From Pipra filicauda (Eukaryota > Chordata > Aves > Passeriformes > Pipridae), in contig NW_024104407.1 in NCBI RefSeq assembly GCF_003945595.2, positions 682,001 to 746,000 of the forward strand: DNA of 64,000 nucleotides. The letters are read 5' to 3'. The stretch's first letter is position 1; the number at the start of each line of letters is the position of its first letter. Positions 1 through 11,961 of the stretch are shown here, piece by piece. The position numbers were made by a program, and so were the translations under genes. The notes beneath the pieces are model-generated. The model had not been told where the DNA came from, did no database searches, and saw only the letters and a program-made list of their open reading frames with translations.

Positions 1-1830
1 CACTGCAAAATTTTTCCTGTAGTTTAATACTTCTTGATAAAATTCAGAAGACATTATAACTCAAGTTTCAAATGTCTTAAGTTCCAGTTGAAAAAGACTG
101 TAAGATACAGGAATATAGTGGTAAATTTTGACAAAATTGAAAGAAATAATTTAAATCTTGACAATGAATCACTGTTAAAATTGACAACAATTTTAGTGGG
201 AAGCCTTGTTAGTTGCTAAGAAATGCTAAACAGTTGGGCAAAGAAGTGTCTGCATTTGAAATGAGTAGTAAAATTAAAAAATAAACAATTGACCTACACT
301 TGGAGATACAAAACATTTCAAACAACAAAATATGCAATGCCTTGAAGTGCAATCAAAAGGACATATTTTATTGTGCTGAATAGTGATTCATCAAAGAGTA
401 TAAACACACAGGTCACCTTGACATTTTTATTCTTTTTTTTCTGAAATGAAAGTTTGCATTTTATGCCAAATGACTATAACTGTATAGATATATATGTAGT
501 TTTGGATGAGGTGAGGATGACATCTACACAGCATCTGGGGCATAAAATAACTAGATTTTAGCAAATATTAACTCAGGAATAGCGGTGTGTATATATCTTA
601 ACTTTGATCCATTCATTACCTTTTGAGTGAAATAATTTCATTACATTTTCCTAAAACATATTGTCTGGTCTCTGTGCAATGATGCAACTAATAAATATTT
701 TTACAAAAAAATTGCAGTAGCTTCAATAAGACCTTTCACTAAACAGGCAGACTAGGTTGTTCTCCACTGAATTTTTTTTCAAATTAATTTGAGATACGAG
801 CAAATTAGAGCAATTTGAAATTCTCTGATCCCCAGTCAGCAATAAAGAAAACAAAACACACTAAAATAAACCTGCTTATAGGGCTGAATCTCAAGTTGAG
901 ATCTATATAGAATCTGTGTTTCAGTCAGTTTGGGCTCAGAAAGCTTTCTTAGCGTCCACAGTTACTTTTGGGGACTTTAAAAGAGTGTTTTTCAGCAGGA
1001 AGATCTGACATGATAAGTAATATGGAGTTCAAAGGAACACACTGTCAATTAGCACTGAGTCTTAGCAAGCAAGACTTTGTTGTCCATCACTGTATATCAC
1101 CATTAAAGGCATGTGCTGCATGCAAGTAATTGGCAAGTTTCCAATTATTTTTCTTTTGTGTGTGGCATGGAAATGTTGCATTTCAGCCAAAAGAAGTTCA
1201 ACTTCTCTAAAGCTGCTGTAAGAAGAAAATTGTTCCTGTGTGAGGATGATGAAAGAACTCTCTTTGACTGAGATGTATGTCAAAGTATGTGTGATGACTT
1301 CTGTGTTTCATATTACTATTTCAATGTAAATGACTTATAGGAAATCCATATGATTTTTTTATTTAATTTAATTATAAACCCCATGTGTTTTTTTTGGTTT
1401 TCTGTGCCTCTACATATTGAATTGAAATGGTCTAAACCAATGTGGAGTGGTATAGTTTTCAGCATCAGGATGTAAGCTCCTTGTGACTACTGGCATAAAT
1501 AAGGGACCTTTTATCTCATCACACTTTTCTATTTGTAGGAATAAAATTTTTTTCTATGAGCTTTCCAGTATAGTTTCTACAGTCTTTTTAAGCAGAATTC
1601 AGGCTGCTGAATGCCAGGGATGTAGGAAATAAACATTTCACAGAAAATTAATATTAGGTAATCTATGATTATACAGCAAATACGGAGATAAATAGGACTG
1701 GAATTATTTTTAGAGGGTTTTTGTAATACAGTTTATTTGAGTAGGATTAATAGTACAGTGTCAGCTGAAAATAAGTGATATTTTGCCAGTAGATGTGAAG
1801 AACAGGTTTGACCCCCATATGGGCCATTCA

Positions 1831-1888
1831 CTTAGGAGTTGGACTTGATGATCCTTGTGGGTCTCTTCCATTTCAGAATATTCTGTGA
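1831..1888 (+). repeat. CR1 LINE 3'-end fragment
   Basis: A short stretch reads like the terminal 60 bp of a CR1 element: the run GGACTTGATGATCCTTGTGG followed by TCTTCCATTTCAGAATATTC. It matches the same part of the longer CR1 copy ending at 8311. It is 5'-truncated and diverged, with the terminal ATTCTATG repeat degraded. Confidence 0.75.
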
Positions 1889-4800
1889 AACCAGAGAAAC
1901 AATCTCTGTGTGTTAACTTCAACAAAAGTCAGGTACATATTTGAGTGCTATCTGTATAATCTTCATTGTTTAACTGAATAAGTGTGCAGATTACTTTCTT
2001 TCCATTTTCAACATCTGTTTTATCTGATTATTTCAGGTCATTAGTAACTGCCTGATTAAAGAAGATAGTAAAATTGCATTTCCTTTACTGAAGTTAACAT
2101 AGTATTATTTCAGCATTGGGAAAAAAAGTTTATTAGATTAAAATATTATTTTCTGTGAAATGTTGCAGAAACCTCAATAAAAATCAGATCTTTATTTTAA
2201 TTTTTTTCTCCATTAAGGAAAAACTGGAGTAAGATTTACTGCTTACACAAACTCTAGATAGGTTCTTCTAGAAGCAGTAGTGTTAAGTAATTATAAGACA
2301 GCATGACATTGTGATCTGGAGCAGACAGCTTTGTGCTCTGTCTGTTCCCATAAATTCTTATGATTTATCTTATGAAGTAGAAAATAATTGAAAATAATCT
2401 GAATGGAAAATTGTACACAAACTGTCAGAACAGATTCCATAAATTCTACCTAGCCACTTTTATCACCTTCCGATATGCTAAACATGGAAATTGTAGCTTG
2501 CAACCTTTTCTAGTCTCAAAATTGCAGTTTTCAGAAGTGATGGTGTCATCTGTAATCTGTAGGCAGATGTCAGAGTCAATGGGTTTTCTGCTTCTCTGTA
2601 CAGGGAGTACACAGCTGATGTACTCTGATTCACTGCAGAGGGGTGTCATTACTAGGAAAAAACATCAAAGGAGAACTTTTAAGGGATTTCCACATTTATC
2701 AGTAATAGTCTGAAATGGCTATTCTGCTGTCTAATATGTCTTTCAAAGAGTTTTTACTGCTACTGTTTTGAAAAGCCAGAAGTAACAGTCTTTAAAATAG
2801 ATTTTCAGTCAGAGAACTTTTATTTTTTGTTCTTCTTGCAAAGTAATCATAAAGATCAAACTGTGGCACCAACACTGTTTCCATACTAACACTGAATGAG
2901 ATATCACAACAGAAGTCCTCTTGCTAGAGACTGAGATAGATAACCACAGAGGCAAAGAGATTGCATGTAACACATTAATGTCCATAATACTGTAAAGATA
3001 TTGGAAGCACAGTAGACTTTCAGTGGCTTGATAACTGTTGTTAGAGTTTAGTAAAATGGATTACCAAATCAGTTGTCAGGATTCATTCCTGCTCAGGAGC
3101 TGGCTTCTTGGTGGGATGGCAATAGTCTTTCTCTTTGCTTTCTAGCAGATATTTACATAGTTTGGGTGTCTTTGTCTACAGAGACTTTTTATGTTCCAGG
3201 GGTGTATATGAACAATTCCTTCTTTTCCTCTTGGTTTCTTCAGCTTTCACAACAATTAGGTGTAACCTTGGTGCTTTTGGGGAGGCAAGGAGAGGCTATG
3301 CTTAAACCAGAGGTAGAGACATAAATTTGGATACACATGATAAAGTACTATAAAGCTTGCAGTAACACTGCATCTGACAGTGTTGGGTAGTATGTTGAAA
3401 TACTTCCCTAAAGCAATGGAGTTATCTGCTTCCTCCTCAGCACTTCTCTCCTTACAACATAATACCAGTGCACACATGTATATATATACTCACTTATATT
3501 TATAGAAATTGCTGTTTTATTTGGTTTGTTACTTCTGTATTTAATGTGTGTATAATCAGCTGATCTGTTGAGTAGTGGTTGAGCTCAGAGTAATGACCAC
3601 GGGACTTGATACCGAAGGTCATAAACCAAGTGCTATCACTTTACAGTTCTCACATTCAGATGTACTCTGACTTAGTGCTTTGGTTTTCATCACTATCCCA
3701 TGAAGAGAAAAGGTTGGGGCAGAAAACCCCCAGGTGTACACAGACCGAGGTTTTGAAAGTTTATTTCACTTGCTGCAGTGATAAAGTTCTGTACTTTACC
3801 ATGTGATTGCTGAGGGAGAGTTGTAAAAGATTACTTTTTTATTAAGTGTTCATTTGGCCTGAACCTTGGAAATGTGTCCATTATGCATGGACATATGAAG
3901 TCCTTATGTAAGTGAGATTCAGGTCAGGAACAGGGAGCTTCTCATATGCAACATGTTGCCAGGCTACAGCCTCATTTATTGCTCAAGTATTTGCAGCATT
4001 TAATTTGTAGTACTGTTGCTAAGGCAACTAGCTTATAACAAATTTCTGTTTACATTTCTAGATGGAAAAAGCTGATGAGTTCCATTTCTTTTTAGACTCT
4101 TAGCACTGTTCCAGAACTGTTATCAGATTTTCTAGAGCTCTCTTTAAATGCTAAGTTTAACTGACATCTATAAGAATTTTTCATTATACCTAAGCTGAAG
4201 CTTCTCTGGTCTGACCCCTTTTGTGAGACCAAAGCAAGCCTTGCTTTGCATTCTTTTTTTGACCATGAGGGAAGATTCCACACATTGTCTTTGTATTAAA
4301 TTGCTGGAAGAGCCTCAAGGTGTTTTGTTTGTGTGAACCTGTTTTGGCGAGTTATATGTTTACTGTCTCTGTCTTACAGTTCCCAACTTGAGTCATAAGA
4401 ATGTTTTTATTATCAACCTTGTGCAGCCTGGCCTGTTACAAATGCACTAATGTTATACTTTGGGCGAACAATCTCCAGGCATATACAGCAATGATTTTGA
4501 TTGACTGTTTCTTACTGCAGCTTATGATTACTTGCAAAGAGTCACCCTCAATAGAATTAGATACTTCATCTACTCATTCTTCCTAAGTTGTTCCCTGAGT
4601 TGCAATAACGCCACAGCTGACAGCAAAATTAATATCTTTCCTTGTCAACAGAGATACCTCTTTCCTCATGCTTTCTCTTCCAGAGTTCACACAACCTACT
4701 TTACATTTTATGTTGTTTTTTATTTGTGCAATTTACTTTGTCATCACCCCGGAGTTCTCAAGTTCCTCTTTTCTGGTACAAGGAAAACAGTTATTACTTT

Positions 4801-5841
4801 GCCCTTTAAGCATGAATTCTCTCCATTTATTGTCAAATATTACACTGTTAGATTCTGGAAACCATACTAGTAATTAGCTCCACAATTTCCCTCCACCTCA
4901 GACCAAATGGAGAATAATATGGTAAATATAATGACCTAGGAAAGGATATTCTTTTCTTTTTTCTCATTAATTACTTTCCATTGAAATTGCTAACAGAAGT
5001 CTCATAATAATAGAGTGTTGTCATGCTTTAATGACAGTCCTAAGACACCATAAATGTTTCCCACCTGTTCTTCAGTATTTGCTAAATTAAGTTTTACCTC
5101 CCAGGAACTTTGGTATTTACTTAGAAATAAGTGCAAGGCCTTTGCAGACTTCCTGCCTTCCTACCTAACATGACTTTTGTGTACAATATTCATAAAACAT
5201 ATAATTTGATGGAGTGAATTGGCCTTAATGCTTCTTATTTTATGAAATTTTAAGAAACTTAATCAAATTTCATTTTCATGAAAACATGAAAATTTTTAAA
5301 TTTTACGGAAAAGGATGAGAAACTAAATTTGCAATTGTTCAGACACGTAACTGGACAAATTTATTACAAACTCTGAAAACTAATGAAAGATACAACAACC
5401 CATTTATCAGATAAAGGTTGCAATTATGAATAAATCAATAAGATTTTTCAAATTATCTAGGAGTCTTATTAGTAAAACAGATTATCATAATGTATTTAAG
5501 AGGTTTCCCTTAGGGGAAAAAGAAGGTGGCAATTTTCTGTAGAGAATATTCAAGGGGAAGACAGCTTGCTTTCAATTTAAGAAGTGTTTTAGGCAGGCAG
5601 GCTTAAAGACCTTTCTGGTGAAGCATACAGTTAATCCACAGGATGCAACTTTTCCTACAGTGTAATTGTCCATTATTGCTTAGATGTGTTCTGGAGGAGG
5701 CAGTGCAAAGAATTGATGTCTTCTAGAAGTATTGCTATAAAAGTGCTTGAGTCACTTCACTTTTATTTTCTCTTTGACAATATTTGCTCATATATGTTAA
5801 CAGTCTTTCCATTGTCCTTGTGCACACAACAGTGGAGACAT

Positions 5842-6370
5842 TGTTGTGGTTTAACCCCAACCAACAACTAAGGGCCACACAGCCACTGGCTCACAACCCC
5901 TCTCCCTGGGTGGAATGGGGAGGACAATCAGGAAAAAAGATAAAACTTGAGGACTGAGATAAGAACAATTTAATATTTGAAATAAAGTAAAAATTATTAT
6001 TAGCTAATATTATTAATTCAATAATGATGATGATGATGATGATGAAAAAGGGGAGAGGGAGTGAGACATAAACCTCAAGAAAGACAAGTGATGTACAATA
6101 CCCGCTAACTGATGCCCAGTCTGTCCCCAGGAAACCCTGGCCAACTCCCCCTGATTATATACTGGGCATGACCTTCTGTGGTATGGAATATCCCTTTGGC
6201 CAATTTGGGTCAGCTGTCCTGGCTGTGCTCCCCCACTCTGCCTTCCTGTACACCTGCTCACTGGTAGAGCATGGGAAACTGAAAAGTCCTTGACTTAAAG
6301 GAAATATTACTTAGCAGCCACTAAAACATCAGCATGTTATCAACATTATTCTCATCTTAAATCCAAAACA
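5842..6370 (-). mobile_element. Solo LTR of an avian endogenous retrovirus (ERVL-like), incomplete
   Basis: The + strand starts TGTTGTGGTTTAACCCC, the reverse complement of a typical avian LTR 3' end (...CACAACA). On the minus strand a TATA box lies at 6154-6162 and an ATTAAA poly(A) signal at 5969-5974, in the right order for U3-R-U5. Similarity to the sibling LTR at 27972-28562 stops near 6370, so about 60 bp of the U3 start is missing. No internal viral region adjoins it. ERVL is assigned by general resemblance; I could not search a repeat library. Confidence 0.8.
6024..6044. repeat. (ATG)7 microsatellite inside the LTR
   Basis: Seven perfect ATG units lie in the A/T-rich U5 part of the solo LTR. 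The sibling LTRs lack the array here, so it probably grew by slippage after insertion. Confidence 0.9.
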
Positions 6371-6494
6371 ATCTTGATCAGAGCCAAAGAACAGTTTTGT
6401 ACCACCTGTGCTTCATGTTTAGAGGAACGTTGGTTGCGCGTGTGCTGGAAAAAGCTCTGCTCTCTGTTTAGTTCTGGGTGACAGGCACAGGGGA

Positions 6495-6518
6495 TGTGTG
6501 TGTGTGTGTGTGTGTGTG
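6495..6518. repeat. (TG)12 microsatellite
   Basis: Twelve perfect TG units, about 125 bp beyond the solo LTR. It is likely length-polymorphic. Confidence 0.95.
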
Positions 6519-7667
6519 CGCCCATCACCATGCCCATCAAGAATGTGTGTTCAGGGTTGCTGACTAGAGCTGGAGATGGAAAACTACCACTCCTGGGATT
6601 TGGCTTCCTCTGAAAGTTTTAGGTCTTTCTAGCCTACCCAGGAGAGAGGGAAAAAGTGGCTTTGGAGGGTGTTGATAATACAAGAGAGATAAAAGAACTG
6701 GTATTGTTTTGTGTGCACTTTTCTTAAGGAAGGTTTATCTGACTTTGGAGCTCATTAACTGGACCCAAAATGCCAGTGTAGTTGCTGTGTTTTAATCTCT
6801 TGGCAGTGGACAGTGTTTATGCCTTAAATGACTGTATTAAAAAAAAAAAATCTTTATTTAATGATCTACTAGTCTGAAAAACATCACAGAAGTAAATGAA
6901 GCTCAAATTATTGTCTAGAAATACAAGACAGCTGATAGGTTTGGGCTAGGAAGAACAGAAATTTTGTTCAAATTAATGATATAAAATCATCAAAATATTT
7001 TCTAAAACCATCTAATTTGTTGTTCAGTATCTCCTGTCCACCCACTTATTTGTTCTTTCAGTAGCAAGGATTTGATTACTGTTTCCTAAACTCTGCAATA
7101 ATACCAGAATAAAGACTTGAAGAACTATAAAGATCATATTTTTTAGTTTTAATTGACCTTCAGCAATGAAACGCAAAAGGTATGTTTTCTTAGAATAAAT
7201 AATGACTTAAAGTACATTTTGCCCTGGATCTGGGCCTTTCAAAATTGGAATTATGTCCTTCGAATTATGTATTGTTATCTTCTAGGAGCAGATTTTACTT
7301 AAAACTATCATAATTCACCTTTTAATTTGTTAGAATGTTACTCTTTCTGATATTTCAGTCCATGGAAGCCAGAATTGGCTTTAGATGGTAAATTTAAATT
7401 AATTAGCAGTAGGACAGGTAACATATATGTAAAGATACTTATTAAATAGCTGTTCACATATTTGAACTTTCTTAAAAGCAACGTATTTATTTCTGAAAAT
7501 ATATTTCAGCAATTTGAAGTCAAAATAGTGGCTCGGTATTGGCTAATTTAGTTTGCCTTAGTTATTCTAGGTAGTTATTCAATCCCAGTAGTTATGTGGT
7601 TGACAAAATAAGGGCAAAATGAATTCATCACTTTGCATGTTTTGTTTTTTTTTTTTTTAAATTTCTC

Positions 7668-8311
7668 AACACCACTGAGTCAGCAGTGCCCTGACAGCCA
7701 GGAGGGCCAACTCTGTCTGGGGGGGCATCAGGCAAAGCATCACCGGCTGTTTGAGGCAGAGCACTGTCCTGCTCTGCTCTGCACCTGGGGTGGCCTCACC
7801 TAGAATATTGTGGCATTTTGAGGCACCACAATATAAGAAAGATGTTAAGCTACTGGAGAGTGTCTAAAGATGGTGAAGGACCTCAAGGGGAAGTCGTATG
7901 AGGAGCACCTGAGGTCATTTGGTCTGTTCATCCTGGAGGAGACTGAGGGGAGACCTCATTGCAGGTACAACTTCCTCGTGAGGGGAAGAAGAGGGGCAGA
8001 CACTGATCTCTTCACTGTGATGATCAGTGACAGGACTTGAGGAAATAGCATCAAGCTGAGTCAGCAGAGATTTTAAGTTGGATATCAGGAAAAGGTTCTT
8101 CACCCAAAGGGTGGTTGGGCACTGGAACAGGCTTCCCAGGGACATGGTCACAGCACCAAGCCTGACAGAGTTCAAGAAACTTTTGGATGATACTCTCAGG
8201 CACATGGGGTGACTTTTGGAAATGGTCCTGCACAGGGACAGGAGTTGGACTTGATGATCCTTGTGGGTTGCTTCCAACTCAGCAAATTCTATTATTGATT
8301 CTATGATTGTA
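7668..8311 (+). repeat. CR1 LINE, 3' about 640 bp, 5'-truncated
   Basis: Decayed CR1 ORF2 C-terminus and 3' UTR. The sequence follows the CR1 order: a GAGGAGCACCTGAGG block, GACCTCATTGCAGGTACAAC, GGAACAGGCTTCCCAGGGA, then GGACTTGATGATCCTTGTGG, and it closes with the terminal octamer-type repeat near 8299-8311. It carries frameshifts and stops, so no protein is made. The longer open frames over it lie on the opposite strand and are shadows of this repeat. A run of 14 T at 7645-7658 lies just upstream of the truncated 5' end. Confidence 0.9.
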
Positions 8312-8848
8312 TAATAGCTAAGCCTACAGGTTATAATTGTTAACAAGTTCAGTAGAGGTTGTTCTCAACTATTAGAGCTGTGAAGATACGACCAGAAATT
8401 ACCTTCTTGTTACATGAGATTCATATAAGTAATATCTCCTTTACTAATGAAAATACACTGATGTAGAAAACATAAAGGAAGTAATAAATAAATGCAGTTA
8501 CATAATACTAACTTTCTTTCAAGCTGTAAACTGATCACCTACATGAATCACCCTTTCAAATATTTAACCAATGGCTTAAAAACAACTTTATGTAAATGCA
8601 TAACAAACCCAATTCAGCCTAGAGCAATTTACAAATTGAGTACAAAATTATATTGCAAGTTTTCTATGCTAATGATAAAACTAGACTAGAATATGCTGCA
8701 GTAAAAAAGGTATGAAGCACTCTGGTATGCTGCTGACTAGTGAATATCCAAAGGAGATAAGAAAAAATAAGACAAAACCCTCACCCTGCTCCCACAACAC
8801 TCACAAAAAAACCCATAAATTACATAGTGAGTATTTTATGACAAAGTT

Positions 8849-8921
8849 ATTTTTGTAGGCTTCGCGAACGAAGATTTAGGAAGGCTCTATCCATGATGAT
8901 GATGATGATGATTTTTGTAGG
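8849..8921 (+). mobile_element. 51-bp RTE-derived micro-insertion with 11-bp target-site duplication
   Basis: The perfect direct repeat ATTTTTGTAGG stands at 8849-8859 and again at 8911-8921. Between them lie a 33-bp block (8860-8892) and six ATG units (8893-8910). The 33-bp block starts CTTCGCGAACGAAG and is nearly identical to the + strand of the extreme 3' end of the RTE fragment at 42579-42612, so it is antisense relative to that element. The ATG array matches the trinucleotide tail expected of such elements and is in sense. Antisense segment plus sense tail inside one duplication is the layout of twin priming (5' inversion) during target-primed reverse transcription. The first 14 bp can form a 5-bp hairpin with a 4-nt loop. 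Confidence 0.7.
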
Positions 8922-9522
8922 AATATGTTTTCCTAAATTGAGCAATAATATAACTTAAATATAAAATTATTATTCTCAGTACCTGGAGGAAAGAATCCAG
9001 GCAGTAGAACATATAACTGGAAACTCTGGCAGAATTTGTAGGAAATTACTTCTGTGGAGGAGACAATTTTTTTTTCCTGTCAGAATAAAGGTGTCTATGA
9101 TTCAGTGTGTTGTACAATGTTCTGTTGATGGAAATAGTCATCCTAAAACACATTTTGACATTTGACTTAGCAATTGACAGCTATCAGTATTTATCATAGA
9201 AAAGAAGCATAAACGTATTTTTTTTTGAGTGCCATCTTTTCACATTGTTCAAAGAAAATTACTAAAAAAATATTTCTATATTTCTCCTTTTACATCATGC
9301 AGCTAATGAATTATTTAAATTTTTTGGGGTGTGATTTTATTAAAAATGAAATGTTATTAATCTGGATACACATCAATAGTATTTTCCCTTGGTAAAGCTC
9401 TAATTAACATGGGAATTCTGCCTACCCTTTCTTCTGCCTTGGTTTATCCTTCAGTATATAGCCACCACAGATGGCTCATGTAAAATACATAAACCCACAA
9501 TATAATTATTTAACACAATGTT

Positions 9523-9537
9523 ATCATCATCATCATC
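9523..9537. repeat. (ATC)5 microsatellite
   Basis: Five ATC units in otherwise unremarkable intron sequence. Confidence 0.85.
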
Positions 9538-11919
9538 AGGAACTTTCTGTGATTAACTACTCTTCTAATGTATTTCCTTATCATTGTATTGTATCAGCAT
9601 TGTGATGCCTGAGCATTGAGCTTTGACTCCACTGTGCATATACATTTCAGATTCATAGTTTGTTTTGTAGAATCTGCAAGGATTCAACAGTTGTTTGTAA
9701 ATGTGTTGCTGCTTATCTGTACGTGTACCCAATTGCACTAAGCAGCCTTTCAAGTTTGTACCATTTTAGGTTCCCCAATAAACATAGGGGACAGCTGGTG
9801 GGATTTAGTAATGATGCCTCCCTCGCATCATCCAGTGTACTGCCCTAACCAATGCTAATGTCTGAGACCTGTAAGCTGTGATCTAGGGGAGTAAATAATA
9901 TAGTAAATGATATAATAAAATAGAAACCAGCCCTGTCTACTTCCCAAATCCAGAATACTAAGTTATGTGCATATGATGGGTTGGAATGGAAGAGTATTAA
10001 AAATCCTATTGTATTCAGAGTGTTTCTGAAGTCAGATGACAGAGATCTGAACACAGTTTTGTGGAGACTTGTTCATGACTACATTGATGACAGAAATGGG
10101 AATCCTACCCTTTCATTGCTCTTGAAAATAATTTTTCAAAGGGATGAGTAGAATGCAAGGATAAAAGGACAAGGAAAAGTAGATGGACATCTTAAACTCC
10201 ATGGGTGTTTCATTTTTACTCTCAGTAGTTTATCCTTTTCTTACTGTCATCGTTATTAAAAATCATTATTGCTTTCAAACTGGTATATCTCAAAGGCCAA
10301 ATTAGCTGCAATTAACTGGAGATGTAAAGTGATTTTTTACTTGCTAAAAATAGTTATAATGTAACATTGAATTTGAACTTGGAGGCTAATTGCATCATTT
10401 TAGAAATAACAAATCCCAGAACTTTAACACATTAATTATAATTTACTCCACTAACATGTACAAATTGAAATCTTTTAAGTGTATTTAAATGAACTTTTAA
10501 TTTTTCTTATGTCATCTTGTATGCTTTATTAGAAAGCATTAAGGGATCTCGAGGCCAATATTGCTCTGAAGTATATCAACAGAAACACAAGGCTAATTTA
10601 AAAACGTTTTATTATATTTCCTATAAGAGGTTGAATTATTTATAAAACTATATAATTCACTCGTAATGAGGATCATAAAGCTCTGTACTATTTCTGTGAA
10701 ACACCTCTTGCACTTTGTTACTACGCTACCTCTTTTTTTTACTTTTTTCTTTTTTGTTCTTGTTTGTTTGTTTTTTAATGCTTGATACCTCTTGATACAG
10801 GAAAGGTTGCTTTTCACTACATGTTTATAGAAGTGAGAGAACTTTCATCCTGACTTGAGGCTTTGATTATAATTGTAAAGTAACTCCAAAAAAGTATTGA
10901 CCACCAAAGTGGGAGGAAGGGAGGTGGGCAGGTGTCAGGAAGCAGTGATGTAGTGACATATGGGTTAAAGTAGTAAAAAAGAAAATATGAGGAAAAATAA
11001 GAATGATCAAATACAGAGTTTGTATGAATGAGAAAAGACGAAAGTTTCTTGTAATGCTGGAATTGGTAGAATATCTTGTTTATTTATGCAACTGACTTGC
11101 AGTAAAACAAGCAGTGATCTAAAATGTGGATATATTCTGAACTGGGTGAATTGTAGGAGCATGTATTTTATTGTAACTGAGCCAGTTTCATTAATTCTCT
11201 TGACAGTACAGTCCTCTGCATCAGATATAGATGAAAAGGTAGTTTTGAGATGAGAAGGGCAGAATTCCTGTGTCTTCTGCATTGTGCATGAGCCGTGCTC
11301 ATCTGGACCTCTCTATGAAGTCCTGCACTCTGGAGCCACTGTCCATCAGAAAATGGCACTACATTGTGTCTCTTCAGGGTTCCTGAACCTGTCTTGTACA
11401 AAGTCCCAGTGTGGAAGAGGGATGTAAGTGTTAAGCTTCAACAGGGTACATCTCCTCGGGAGAGAGTATAAGTGGACACAAGAGAAGCTGCTCACTTTCT
11501 GAGCCTAGTGCTGTGACTCCTCTCCATCGTATGATTGACACCACCATCAACCCCAAAAAGCAAGACTGTTAAATAATATTTTGTATAAATAGAGTAGGAG
11601 TATTTTTATTAATCAGCTGCCAGATTTTTCATGCCTTTCTCTTCACTTGGTGACTCACCAGCACTCATTGGTGTTGTCACTAACTAGAGTTGGCTCCTTT
11701 CTGACACATTGTGAATAAGTAAGAATTGATGTTTTTTCAACAGTAATGATAAATTCCTATTTTCCTTTGCTGATGTTGGTAATCATAATACCTCTGTTTA
11801 TTTTGTGGCTTTAATTTCTATGTAGATTTTTAATTATCTCAGTTCTTCTCTGTGGATATGATCCACTTGCAAAAACAATAATGATCTTTCATATTTTGAT
11901 AAATTTAGACTTCATACAT

Positions 11920-11961
11920 TGTTAAACCACTATGTATCTATGTTAAACCACTATGTAGCAA
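11920..11961. repeat. 21-bp tandem duplication
   Basis: Two adjacent copies of a 21-bp unit beginning TGTTAAACCACTATGTA (11920-11940 and 11941-11961) differ only in the last four bases. This is a simple local duplication. Confidence 0.85.

Noticed and set aside
6024..6044. (ATG)7 as a third RTE tail
   Set aside because: It sits inside an LTR in an A/T-rich part with no target duplication and no RTE terminus beside it; slippage is simpler.
7915..8346. 143-codon open frame on the minus strand
   Set aside because: It is the antisense of a CR1 3' end; other CR1 copies give similar antisense frames. No independent coding evidence.
9523..9537. (ATC)5 as an RTE tail on the minus strand
   Set aside because: No adjacent RTE sequence or flanking direct repeat is visible.
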